Shown here: positions 22,265 through 33,187 of the stretch, in pieces
How the letters are laid out: each line of letters opens with the position of its first letter
Position numbering within the stretch: position 1 is the stretch's first letter
Assembly: GCA_027563935.2 (NCBI GenBank)
Contig: CM050454.1
Coordinates: 48,698,596-48,762,595, forward strand
Direction of reading: 5' to 3'
Origin: Costus lasius
Lineage: Eukaryota > Streptophyta > Magnoliopsida > Zingiberales > Costaceae
Length of the DNA: 64,000 nucleotides
Program-made: the position numbers and the translations under genes
The notes under the pieces: generated by a model
Seen by the model: only the letters and a program-made list of their open reading frames with translations
Databases searched by the model: none
What the model was told of the DNA's origin: nothing

Positions 22265-23996
22265 TGTTGGAGTATGCCCTTAAGGCTAATGTTTGAGGCC
22301 TTGGGATTGTAAAAGTATCATGTAATAAACTCTTATGTTTATAAAAGGCATGGTTATTATTCAGGTTGTTACCTTGTCTGCTGTAATAAGTGTACTTCTG
22401 AATAATGTCTCAAAGCTGTTCAGCTAGGCTGACAGGCTATAAGTCCTTAGTCGAGATATCTTGGTGAACATGAGACAGCCTTGATATGGTTAAGACTAAT
22501 ATGTGTTCTAATCTTATAGGATGCTTCGAGCATGGAATAAGATGTAGACTCATGGGTACATTGGATGTACTGGACAGACCCTTTTAGGATATTCAATTGT
22601 TTGTCACAATGTGAATAATCCTTGATAGCAGCAAGTGGCACATTTCCTTTGACTTGAGATCACTTGTGTTTCTAAATGATGATTGTCATTGTTTTGAGGT
22701 AGTTCAATATCATTTGAAACATAATGATTATAGACTATCTTGGATGGTGAGCTTAAGTCAGGTTAGGGCACTAGTGATAGATAAAGGATTGCCGTCTCCT
22801 TGTTTAAGGAGTGTGATGTTCTAAAGGGGCCCCCCTTATATGAGATGATTGAGAGAGTGTATGGCCATACCCAGATGACTATGTTCATCTGATCTAATCA
22901 TGCTCATCGTATTGGAGTTACAGGCTTGACATGCTTGTCCAATAAGAACATCCAGTGGCAAAGGAAACCTGCATGCCTTGTGAGTTTGATTCACACTTGT
23001 GCCATGGTTTGGGTGTAGTCTTGGAAGACTATTTCCTTTATATCGGGAGACAGTGATGTGTTGCTAGATACCCCTCACTGATCGTGATAACGTAAGTTAT
23101 CGTTACCGACATTTAAAGGAAACCCTCAGGGTCGCACAAATTGATGATATGGCTTTCTTGAGTCAGATCGTGTGGACTGAATTGTTTTGGTTCAGTTTAA
23201 AGGAGTTTAAACTCTGATTGTAAGTGAGATCTAGCCTGATCATGTTTGATTGATTAGGGCTTGAGATCGGTAAGCTTCGATCGAGAGTAGTGATGCTAGA
23301 TCGGTGAGATCAAAGGCATCAAGGGATGTACGGTTAGATCTCGAACCTTCATGGTTCAGATGAGATTTAGACCATTGCTTGGCTTGGTTCAATTTAGTCT
23401 TTAAACCGAATTCAATTGGACCGAATTCAATTGAACCGGTTCACATATGTGAACGCATGGTTCAATCGAATTGGCGTTTTGTTTTGGTTCATTAGACATG
23501 AACGTTTGAAGTGATGACTTACCATTTTGGGAATGGAGGTTTCGGAAATGGTTCTTCAACGCCTCACTTGGATGAAAAAAAAAAAAAAAACGCTTGTCTC
23601 TTCTCAACGATTGCTTCTTGCTTTCGGTGTGGTGAGTTTGGACGAGGACAAGGAAGAGTTCATCCACGCCAAGTTCATCCTTCATCTCCTTCACGTGACA
23701 AGTGCACTTGAAGTCCTTGCTAGCACAAGGAGCAACAAGAAGAAAGGCCACTTCTCATCTTGTGTGCGCATCTTGTGGAGGAGACCCCTATTCGATCTCT
23801 TCTTCCAAGCCGACCTCCAACTCTATGGCTATGGTATAGATCTAAACTCATTTAAGTTGATCATATGCTCATGCTAAGATCGTTGAAAACACATGCTTCC
23901 GCATGCAATTTTATGCGCCACCCCCTTAGTGTTTTCGCCCCCCTCTTGAAAGGGATTGCATCAGGTTTGCGCTCCCCCTTGAAGGGGACCCTACAA
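22265..23996 (+). repeat. Shared LTR: 3' LTR of E0 and 5' LTR of E1
   Basis: This 1732-bp LTR has an E0 internal region ending in a polypurine tract on its left and the E1 primer site on its right. It differs from the terminal LTR by three substitutions and a 2-bp difference in an A run, by my reading. The GNRA-type hairpin is at 23086-23101. Confidence 0.92.
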
Positions 23997-23998
23997 TT

Positions 23999-24010
23999 GG
24001 TATCAGAGCA
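23999..24010 (+). other. Primer binding site of E1
   Basis: TGGTATCAGAGC, two bases (AT) after the LTR end. Confidence 0.87.
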
Positions 24011-25779
24011 TGTTGAAGCATGTTAATATGATTGCTTGATATTTCTGTGATCCATGTTTGCGCATCTTCATGTATGCTTAGATCTTGTTCACATGCGAAA
24101 ATTGACATGCTATTTCTCCATGCGAAAGTAAGATGTTTACTTATCTAGGCGCATGTTGTTTGTTCATGATGTCGCATGTCTTGTGTTGGCGCTTAGTTTA
24201 TGTTGTTTTATCAAACAAAACCCTAACTTGCGCGCCTATGACTAGATCTAAAGTGCCACCTACTATAAACCCTTAGATGGGTTGATGGGGCTGAAGTCAC
24301 CTCTAGGTTAGATCCAATAGTCTGATCAGACCATCTGACAGCCTAGATGGATCGACCAGATGGCACCTGTGCGCAAGCACGAGGTGGCCATAGGTCGATT
24401 GCATCTTAGGCGTGTAGCGAGGTCTGGTTGAGACAACCAGTGAACACTCTTGAGTTAGGCCCGGGGTCACACCCGCTTGCCAGAACTCTTGATGGTTGTT
24501 CAGCTCTTAGCGCATGCATGGTTGACCATTAGGTCAACTCGGGTCAGTTAGGACTCGGTGCATGCAAGGGCAGAGGATCTAACTAGATGGATGAGTGGAT
24601 CCCTATCAATGGACTATTGTAAGGTTGTAGGGCACATAAGGAAGTTAAAATTGATGCCTATGGGGTTTTCAAAAATTTTAATTTCTTGATTGGATCACAT
24701 GATGATTAAGACCATATGCTTGTTTATTTAATCTTATGTGGGTTGCCCAAATGTGAGCTGTGCTGGGGCCTGCGTGCCTGGTTAATTATAAGTTAATATT
24801 ATTGTGATCTGCGAATCACATTTTTCATTAATCTATTGTATAATTGACCTGCGAGTCAAAGCTTGTCTAGATAGATCAAAATGTATTTTGATTAGACAAG
24901 AGCATAAAGGCACACATCCAAGAGGGGCATTCAGCTGGTGGCGCACCTGAGGTGCTCTTGGCGCTAGGGCCCTGGGTTGGACCAGATGAGATGCAAAGGA
25001 GCTCAAGTGAAGACTTAAGTAAAATTAAGGTCTTACTTAGGGTTCATGGGCTTTTACCACATAAGATCATGCTTTCTATTTATTGCTTATATAATTAGAA
25101 TTGCATGTGTTTATCTTCTGCTATAGCCATAGGATTTGCCTGATAGTAAGAAGATAAAAGACCGTTAAAATCCAACGCTAACATATCAAGCTCGGAAAGC
25201 CTTCTGACGCGAAACCTCACCGTTCTGACTATCGTTGGAGCCGTGTTGTACCCACTCAGTGGGCACGTCCATCTATCTTCAGACGGTGTTGGATTTCACC
25301 TGCGTGTTACAGAGAAGGGATTTATCGCTTCTCGTTGCTCAGCATAGCACGTGGTGGTCCAGGGAGTAGGTCAGGTCAGCTTGACCATGTAGGCTACATA
25401 TGTGGCGCATATGGTAGCACATGGAGGCAGCCATCTGTGGGATCAGAGACTGTGTTGTACCAACTCAGTTGGCACAGTCTGCTGGATTGCCCAGATGAAG
25501 GGGAATCGCACGGGTTGGCGATTGGCTAGGACAGCCTACCAGAAATTAGTGCTTGTCATCTCTGTGCATCTTATCTCGCCTGAGCGGGACGCGGAGACCA
25601 AGTATGAAATCTGGATCCCATCTCACTAAAAGAGTGTTACTCTTTCGGACTGTTTACTGGATTTTTCAGTCAGACAAAATAGTGAGAAAAGAATCTTTCT
25701 TAAGTCCTGGATTGATTCTGAACATTGATACTGACCTTGCTGTTCTTGCTTGTTGTAGATTCCTGCAGCAACGAACACC
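24011..25779 (+). other. Leader of E1 with conserved stem-loops
   Basis: This 1.77-kb leader has no gene. Visible structures: palindrome GTCTGATCAGAC (24320-24331); hairpin CCCACTCAGTGGG (25251-25263); a two-part hairpin 25448-25479 with outer stem GACTGTG/CACAGTC and inner CCAACTCAGTTGG; a CTCGC/GCGGG stem (25575-25588); and AAAGAGT/ACTCTTT (25629-25645). All recur in B, D, E0 and F. In plant copia elements the region before gag holds packaging and dimerisation signals; that role here is inferred. Confidence 0.75.
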
Positions 25780-28700
25780 ATGAGCTTCAATGTGCGATCC
25801 CTACTGGAAAGGGAGAAGTTTGCTGGGCCGAACTTCTCTGACTGGTTCGGACACCTTAAGATCGTTCTTAAGGCAGAGAGGAAACTGTATGTCCTCGAGA
25901 CAGCGATACCGCCGCAGCCCGCTCCGAACGCCGCCAGGGCGGTTCGGGAAGCCTATGAAAAGCACGTCAATGATAGCATTGATGTCGCTTGCCTGATGCT
26001 AGCGTCTATGACGCCACCGCTGCAGCGTCAGCATGAGGATATGTCGGCTATAGAGATTATAGCGAACCTCAAGATGCTGTATGCTGCACAGGCGAGGACA
26101 GAACGCTATAATCTGACGAAGCTCTTCTTTCAGAGCAAACTGGCTGAAGGGAGCCCAGTGGGAGCTCACGTGCTCAAGATGATTGGGCACAAGGAGGCTC
26201 TGGAGAAACTGGGGCATACCATCAACCAGGAGCTTGCTGTAGATATTATTCTGCAGTCTCTCCCGCCCTCTTTCGATGCGTTCATCATTAACTTTAATAT
26301 GAACAAAATCGATTGTACGCCGGCAGAGCTGCTGAATATGCTCTTGACTACTGAGGAAACTCTGAAGGGCAAGCCTTCAACCTCTGTCTTAATGGTTCCT
26401 TCTAGGAACAAGAAGAAGGGGAAGAAGGGCAAGGCCCCTGTCAAGAACTACAGTAAGGCACTGAAACAGAAGGTGAAGCGGTCGAAGGACAACAGGTGTT
26501 TCCACTGTGGCCAGCTGGGTCACTGGAAAAAGGACTGTAAAGCGCTCCAAGGAGATAAGAGGGGAAGCATCGCTTCTGGCTCAGGTATTTACGTGACGGA
26601 AGTCATGGTTTCATCTTCTTCTATTTCATGGGTGTTGGACACTGCATGTGGAGTTCACATTTGTTCAAATGTACAGGAACTCAAGAGAAGAAGGCAGGTG
26701 GGACAGCATGAAGTAGACCTACGCGTTGGAAACGGGGCACGGGTTGCTGCTGTTGCTGTAGGAGACTATTTCATTTCTTTACCATCTGGCATTGTATTAG
26801 AATTAAACAATTGTTATTTTGTACCGAGTATCACCAAGAATATTATCTCTATTTCTGCTCTTGTCAGGAAAGGTTTTTCCTTTGAATGCAAGACTTCAAA
26901 GTGTGTACTTTCTCTAGATAATATTGTGTATGCTACTGGTTCAATTAACAATGGGTTATTCATGTTGGACATGGAAAATTCTATACAAAACATTGATAAT
27001 AAGAAAGCCAAGTATGCTGATAACAGCACCTTGCTATGGCATAGTCGTTTAGGCCATATTAACAAGAAGCGCATTAAGCGGTTGCATGATCATGGACTGC
27101 TGGGATCATTCTCCTATGAGGAGATTGATACATGCAAAGCTTGTTTGATGGGTAAAATGACGAAGTCACCTTTTCCTAACAAAGGTCAAAGGGCTTCAGG
27201 TTTACTTGACCTTATACACAGTGATGTGTGTGGGCCATTTAGTAAACATGCCAGAGGTGGCTATCAGTACTTCATTACCTTTACTGATGATTTCAGTAGG
27301 TATGGATATGTCTATTTAATGAGACATAAGAGTGAATCTTTTGACAAGTTCAAAGAGTTCAAGAATGAAGTACAGAATCAGCTAGGCCGAAATATCAAGG
27401 CACTTCGTTCTGATCGAGGTGGAGAATACCTAAGTCGAGAATTTACTGACTATCTGAAAGAGTGTGGGATTATCTCACAGCTCACTCCGCCAGGAACACC
27501 GCAATGGAATGGTGTGTCCGAGAGGAGAAATAGAACGTTACTTGATATGGTTCGTTCTATGATGAGTCAGGCCACTCTTCCATACTCCTTTTGGGGTTTT
27601 GCACTGGAAACAGCTGCAAAGGTACTAAACCGAGTGCCATCCAAGGCAGTTTCTAAGACGCCATATGAGTTATGGTATGGGAAACAGCCTGGCTTGACAT
27701 TTATCAGGATCTGGGGTTGCGAGGCTTATGTCAAAAAGCTCGCCTCTGGGAAACTGGAGAGCAGATCTGAGAAATGTATCTTTGTCGGTTACCCTAAGGA
27801 AACTAAGGGTTATTATTTCTACGATCCCAAAGAGAACAAGGTATTTGTTGCTTGGACTGCCATATTTCTTGAGAAGGAATTTCTTCTGCAAGAGGCCAGT
27901 GGGAGAGAAATAAAACTGGATGAGAATCCAGATGAAGGACAAAGTAGTCAAGCACAGTTGGATGAGCCTGAGCCGGTAGATCAGGTTATTGAACAACCTG
28001 AGGCTCAGATATCACGGGAACCGCGAAGATCGGGTAGGATCCGTCGACAGCCTGAGCGCTATGACGGAGTCTACATCATTGATAATGATGAACCCCTTAC
28101 TTATGCGGATGCGGTCAGTGGACCGGAGTCAGCTAGATGGCTTGATGCTATGCGAGCCGAGATGGACTCCATGTCAGATAACCAAGTCTGGGATTTGGTT
28201 GATCCGCCTCCGGGAGTAATCCCAATAGGCTGTAAATGGATCTTCAAGAAGAAGATTGACATGGATGGTAACGTAGTTACCAATAAAGGCAGGCTAGTTG
28301 CGAAAGGTTTCAAACAAATCTACGGGATAGATTATGATGAAACTTTCTCTCCTGTAGCCATGTTTAAGTCTATTCGGATTCTTTTCGCAATAGCTGCATA
28401 TTACGATTATGAGATCTGGCAGATGGATGTGAAAACAGCTTTCCTTAATGGAAATCTGGATGAGGATGTGTATATGACACAACCGGAAGGTTTCACTGAT
28501 CCATCAGATCGTCATAAAATATGCAAGTTAAAGAAGTCCATTTATGGACTGAAACAAGCATCTAGAAGCTGGAACATTCGTTTTGATGAATCAATCTCTG
28601 AGTTTGGTTTCATCAAGAACGAAGATGACCCGTGTGTTTATAAGAGGTTTAGTGGGAGCGTAATTACATTCCTAATCCTCTACGTCGATGATATCTTAAT

Positions 28701-29607
28701 CATTGGAAATGATATTCCTGAACTGCATGCTGTTAAAGCATGGTTAGGAAAATGTTTCCAGATGAAAGATCTAGGAGAAGCAGCCTATGTGTTAGGTGTG
28801 AAGATCTACCGGGATAGATCTAAGAGGCTTCTCGGGCTGTGCCAGAGTACTTACATCGATAAAGTCCTGGAGAGATTCCATTTAGAGAATTCTAAACGTG
28901 GATATCTTCCAGTCAGACATGGTCTGAATCTTTCGAAGAGTCAGTGTCCACAAACACGGACTGAGAAAGATGAAATGGACAATACGCCTTATGCTTCGGC
29001 TATTGGGTCCATTATGTATGCGATGTTGTGTACTCGCCCAGACGTCGCTTACGGGTTAAGCGTGACCAGTCGATTCCAAAGTAATCCAGGTTTGGCGCAC
29101 TGGATTGCAGTCAAACACGGACTCAGTATTGAAGGATATACTGACGCTGCGTTCCAGTCGGACCAGGATGATTTCCGATCGCAATCAGGCTATGTTTTTA
29201 GCTTGAATGGTGGAGCAGTGGTGTGGAAGAGTTTCAAACAGTCAACTGTTGCTGATTCCACAACAGAAGCCGAGTATGTTGCAGCCTCGGAAGCATCCAA
29301 GGAGGCAGTGTGGATTCACAAGTTCGTGAGAGAACTTGGTGTCGTTCCTTCGAGTGCAGATCCTTTGGTTATCTTCTCTGATAACACTGGAGCAATTGCA
29401 CAAGCAAAGGAACCACGGTCGCACCAGAAGTCCAAGCACATACAGAGACGGTTTCACTTGATCCGGGAGATCATTGATCGAGGCGAGATCAAGATTTGCA
29501 AGGTTCATACAGATGACAATCTAGCAGACCCGCTTACCAAGCCTCTGGCGCAGCAGAAGCATGAGAAGCACTGTAATAATATGGGTTTGAGATTTCTCAA
29601 CCATTAG
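25780..29607 (+). CDS. Ty1/copia gag-pol polyprotein E1 (1275 aa, internal loss before RNase H)
   Basis: A single open frame encodes the complete copia order. Gag (Angela-like start MSFNVRSLLEREKFAGPNFS) ends in a zinc knuckle at about residues 240-253. Protease has DTACG at about 287. Integrase has its zinc region at about 419-453 and acidic residues in HSDVCG (about 481) and in NGVSERRN. Reverse transcriptase has VKTAFLNG (about 884) and YVDD (about 968). RNase H has GYTDA (about 1118) and TEAEY. It is shorter than D because 63 nt are replaced by ACACGG at 29115-29120, removing residues between reverse transcriptase and RNase H (KNILKYLRRTKD region). The frame is kept, but the loss may harm polymerase or RNase H folding. 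The start is the first ATG after the leader and is conserved in B, E0, D (as MNFNVRS) and F. Confidence 0.93.
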   Translation: MSFNVRSLLEREKFAGPNFSDWFGHLKIVLKAERKLYVLETAIPPQPAPNAARAVREAYEKHVNDSIDVACLMLASMTPPLQRQHEDMSAIEIIANLKMLYAAQARTERYNLTKLFFQSKLAEGSPVGAHVLKMIGHKEALEKLGHTINQELAVDIILQSLPPSFDAFIINFNMNKIDCTPAELLNMLLTTEETLKGKPSTSVLMVPSRNKKKGKKGKAPVKNYSKALKQKVKRSKDNRCFHCGQLGHWKKDCKALQGDKRGSIASGSGIYVTEVMVSSSSISWVLDTACGVHICSNVQELKRRRQVGQHEVDLRVGNGARVAAVAVGDYFISLPSGIVLELNNCYFVPSITKNIISISALVRKGFSFECKTSKCVLSLDNIVYATGSINNGLFMLDMENSIQNIDNKKAKYADNSTLLWHSRLGHINKKRIKRLHDHGLLGSFSYEEIDTCKACLMGKMTKSPFPNKGQRASGLLDLIHSDVCGPFSKHARGGYQYFITFTDDFSRYGYVYLMRHKSESFDKFKEFKNEVQNQLGRNIKALRSDRGGEYLSREFTDYLKECGIISQLTPPGTPQWNGVSERRNRTLLDMVRSMMSQATLPYSFWGFALETAAKVLNRVPSKAVSKTPYELWYGKQPGLTFIRIWGCEAYVKKLASGKLESRSEKCIFVGYPKETKGYYFYDPKENKVFVAWTAIFLEKEFLLQEASGREIKLDENPDEGQSSQAQLDEPEPVDQVIEQPEAQISREPRRSGRIRRQPERYDGVYIIDNDEPLTYADAVSGPESARWLDAMRAEMDSMSDNQVWDLVDPPPGVIPIGCKWIFKKKIDMDGNVVTNKGRLVAKGFKQIYGIDYDETFSPVAMFKSIRILFAIAAYYDYEIWQMDVKTAFLNGNLDEDVYMTQPEGFTDPSDRHKICKLKKSIYGLKQASRSWNIRFDESISEFGFIKNEDDPCVYKRFSGSVITFLILYVDDILIIGNDIPELHAVKAWLGKCFQMKDLGEAAYVLGVKIYRDRSKRLLGLCQSTYIDKVLERFHLENSKRGYLPVRHGLNLSKSQCPQTRTEKDEMDNTPYASAIGSIMYAMLCTRPDVAYGLSVTSRFQSNPGLAHWIAVKHGLSIEGYTDAAFQSDQDDFRSQSGYVFSLNGGAVVWKSFKQSTVADSTTEAEYVAASEASKEAVWIHKFVRELGVVPSSADPLVIFSDNTGAIAQAKEPRSHQKSKHIQRRFHLIREIIDRGEIKICKVHTDDNLADPLTKPLAQQKHEKHCNNMGLRFLNH

Positions 29608-29616
29608 ATTAAGTGC

Positions 29617-29627
29617 AAGTGGGAGAT
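29617..29627 (+). other. Polypurine tract of E1
   Basis: AAGTGGGAGAT-type purine tract directly before the 3' LTR; the same stretch precedes the shared LTR at 22265. Confidence 0.75.
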
Positions 29628-31361
29628 TGTTGGAGTATGCCCTTAAGGCTAATGTTTGAGGCCTTGGGATTGTAAAAGTATCATGTAATAAACTCTTATG
29701 TTTATAAAAGGCATGGTTATTATTCAGGTTGTTACCTTGTCTGCTGTAATAAGTGTACTTCTGAATAATGTCTCAAAGCTGTTCAGCTAGGCTGACAGGC
29801 TATAAGTCCTTAGTCGAGATATCTTGGTGAACATGAGACAGCCTTGATATGGTTAAGACTAATATGTGTTCTAATCTTATAGGATGCTTCGAGCATGGAA
29901 TAAGATGTAGACTCATGGGTACATTGGATGTACTGGACAGACCCTTTTAGGATATTCAATTGTTTGTCACAATGTGAATAATCCTTGATAGCAGCAAGTG
30001 GCACATTTCCTTTGACTTGAGATCACTTGTGTTTCTAAATGATGATTGTCATTGTTTTGAGGTAGTTCAATATCATTTGAAACATAATGATTATAGACTA
30101 TCTTGGATGGTGAGCTTAAGTCAGGTTAGGGCACTAGTGATAGATAAAGGATTGCCGTCTCCTTGTTTAAGGAGTGTGATGTTCTAAAGGGGCCCCCCTT
30201 ATATGAGATGATTGAGAGAGTGTATGGCCATACCCAGATGACTATGTTCATCTGATCTAATCATGCTCATCGTATTGGAGTTACAGGCTTGACATGCTTG
30301 TCCAATAAGAACATCCAGTGGCAAAGGAAACCTGCATGCCTTGTGAGTTTGATTCACACTTGTGCCATGGTTTGGGTGTAGTCTTGGAAGACTATTTCCT
30401 TTATATCGGGAGACAGTGATGTGTTGCTAGATACCCCTCACTGATCGTGATAACGTAAGTTATCGTTACCGACATTTAAAGGAAACCCTCAGGGTCGCAC
30501 AAATTGATGATATGGCTTTCTTGAGTCAGATCGTGTGGACTGAATTGTTTTGGTTCAGTTTAAAGGAGTTTAAACTCTGATTGTAAGTGAGATCTAGCCT
30601 GATCATGTTTGATTGATTAGGGCTTGAGATCGGTAAGCTTCGATCGAGAGTAGTGATGCTAGATCGGTGAGATCAAAGGCATCAAGGGATGTACGGTTAG
30701 ATCTCGAACCTTCATGGTTCAGATGAGATTTAGACCATTGCTTGGCTTGGTTCAATTTAGTCTTTAAACCGAATTCAATTGGACCGAATTCAATTGAACC
30801 GGTTCACATATGTGAACGCATGGTTCAATCGAATTGGCGTTTTGTTTTGGTTCATTAGACATGAACGTTTGAAGTGATGACTTACCATTTTGGGAATGGA
30901 GGTTTCGGAAATGGTTCTTCAACGCCTCACTTGGATGAAAAAAAAAAAAAAAAAAACGCTTGTCTCTTCTCAACGATTGCTTCTTGCTTTCGGTGTGGTG
31001 AGTTTGGACGAGGACAAGGAAGAGTTCATCCACGCCAAGTTCATCCTTCATCTCCTTCACGCGACAAGTGCACTTGAAGTCCTTGCTAGCACAAGGAGCA
31101 ACAAGAAGAAAGGCCACTTCTCATCTTGTGTGCGCATCTTGTGGAGGAGACCCCTATTCGATCTCTTCTTCCAAGCCGACCTCCAACTCTATGGCTATGG
31201 TATAGATCTAAACTCATTCAAGTTGATCATATGCTCATGCTAAGATCGTTGAAAACACATGCTTCCGCTTGCAATTTTATGCGCCACCCCCTTAGTGTTT
31301 TCGCCCCCCTCTTGAAAGGGATTGCATCAGGTTTGCGCTCCCCCTTGAAGGGGACCCTACA
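29628..31361 (+). repeat. 3' LTR of E1
   Basis: This 1734-bp LTR ends GGACCCTACA and is followed by TTAGG. An A run near 30939-30955 is two bases longer than in the partner. A TATA-like TTTATAAAAGG lies about 75 bp from its start, and the GNRA-type hairpin is at 30449-30464. Confidence 0.92.
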
Positions 31362-31366
31362 TTAGG
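31362..31366. repeat. Target duplication TTAGG, right copy (cluster E)
   Basis: Matches 16928-16932; removing cluster E restores the LTR of A. Confidence 0.9.
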
Positions 31367-31486
31367 TTGTATCAAAGCATATCCCTAACCATATAGAATG
31401 ACCAATGACCTCAAGTCAAGAGATCAATGCATCTCCTATCAATGTCTCACAGCGGGTCGGTCCAGTATATCCACCACTGATATACC
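31367..31486 (-). repeat. 5' LTR of element A, segment 2
   Basis: A 120-bp island of the A LTR lying between cluster E and element D. Its last five bases, ATACC (31482-31486), are the left target duplication of D. Confidence 0.85.
31482..31486. repeat. Target duplication ATACC, left copy (element D)
   Basis: Abuts the left LTR end of D; the partner is at 40599-40603. Confidence 0.95.
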
Positions 31487-33167
31487 TGCAGGGGGTCCCC
31501 TTCAAGGGGGAGCGAAAAACCCTAATGGGCGCATGTGTTTCAACGCAGCGGAAATAAGGGTTTTAGGGATCATTAGCATGATATATGATCAACTATAAAA
31601 ATCGATTGCAAAATGCCAATAAGATTCATACCATCGCCATCTATGGATGAAGTGTTGGAAGCAAAAACCGAAAGGGGTCTTCTCCCTAGTCGACGCACAC
31701 ACGATGAAGAATGGCCTCTCCTTGTCGTCTTTGTGCTAGCAAAGCTTCAAGGGTCCTTTGCGCATGGAGGAGATGAGATCCTTGGGCTTGGCGAAGAAGA
31801 AGTTCCTCTACACTCGTCAAGACTTTTGTCACACAAGAAGGGAGGAGATGTCGTCCGAAGTTGATGATCGACAAGGGAGTAAACACGTTCTAATCAACGT
31901 GGGCGTTGCTATCCAAAAATAGTAACCCATTACTCACTTCGGTTATGCGTTCACATGAAGTGAACCGCAACCCTCTTCTCCCATTCGAACCTTTGAACCA
32001 AGCGCTCATAACATGAGCCGGTTCAAGTGACTTTGGTTCAAGACCAAATCGGCCCAAGCAATGGTCGATCTTATTGAACCACAAGGTTCAAGATCACCGT
32101 TGATCTCTCGATGCTATAGATCTCACTGATCTAGCATCATAACTCTCGATCGAAGCTTACCGATCTAAAGCCCTAATCAATCAAACATGATCAGACCAGA
32201 TCTCACTCTCAATCAGAGTTTAACACCCCTTTAAACTGAACTAAACAATTCAGTCCACACGATCTGACTTAAAGAAGCCATATCATCAAATTGTGCGACC
32301 CTAAGGGTTTCCTTTAAATGTCGGTAACGATAACTCACGTTATCACGATCAGTGAGGGGTATCTAGCAACACATCACTGTCTCCCGATATAAAGGAAAGA
32401 GTCTTCCAAGACTTCACCCAAACCACAGCACAAGTGTGAATCCAATTCACTAGGCATGCATACTTCCTTTGCCACTTGATGTTCTTATTGGACAAGCCTG
32501 TCAAGCTTGTAACTCCAATATGATGAGCATGATTAGATCAGATGAACACTGTCACCTGGGTATGGCCATACACTCTCTCAATCATCTCATCCAGGGGGGC
32601 CCTTATAGAACATCACACTCCTTAAACAAGGAGACGGCAATCCTATGTCTATCACTAGTGTCCTAACCTGACTCAAGCTCATCATCCAAGATAGTCTATA
32701 ATCATTATGTTTCAAATGATATTGAACTACCTCAAAACAATGACAATCATCATTTAGAAAACACAAGTGATCTCAAGTCAGAGGAAATGTGCCACTTGTC
32801 GCAATCAAGGAATATTCACATTGTGACAAACAATTGAACATCCTAGTAGGGTCTGTCCAGTACATCCCATGTACCCATGAGTCTACATCTTATTCCATGC
32901 TCGAAGCATCCTATAAGATTAGAACACATATTAGTCTTAACCATATCAAGGCTGTCTCATGTTCACCAAGATACATCGACCAAGGACATAATAGCATGTC
33001 AGCCCAGCTGAACAGCTTTGAGACATTATTCAGAAGAACATATATTGCAGCAGACAATGTAGCTAACTGAATAACAACCATGCCTTTATAAACATATGAG
33101 TTTATTACATGATACTTGTTACACTCCCATAGGCTTCAAACATTAGCCTTAAGGGCATACCCCAACA
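31487..33167 (-). repeat. 3' LTR of element D
   Basis: 1681 bp, sense TGTTGGGGTATGCCC ... CCCCCTGCA. The hairpin GATAAC-GTGA-GTTATC is at 32329-32344. The open frames inside (for example 31613-31864 and 32789-33070) are repeated in the other LTR simply because the LTRs are copies. Confidence 0.95.
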
Positions 33168-33179
33168 ATCTCCCACTTG
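33168..33179 (-). other. Polypurine tract of element D
   Basis: Sense AAGTGGGAGAT immediately before the 3' LTR. Confidence 0.75.
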
Positions 33180-33187
33180 CACTTAAT

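Larger units (their letters stand above)
16933..31361 (+). mobile_element. Compound copia cluster E: partial LTR, LTR-E0-LTR-E1-LTR
   Basis: A single TTAGG duplication brackets the whole 14.4 kb, so it behaves as one insertion site in the LTR of A. Inside, a 105-bp LTR start (16933-17037) is followed by a full diverged LTR (17038-18717), a leader and shrunken gag-pol E0, a shared LTR (22265-23996), a complete internal region E1 and a terminal LTR (29628-31361). The 105-bp piece matches the E1-type LTR rather than its immediate neighbour. Nested insertion followed by recombination between LTRs or internal regions would explain it. Confidence 0.88.

Noticed and set aside
32789..33070. Small open frames of 60-93 codons recurring in all LTRs (for example at 14017, 40220, 44892, 54450)
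   Set aside because: The recurrence follows LTR homology. They occur on the strand opposite to, or the same as, the element depending on orientation, and no protein features are seen.
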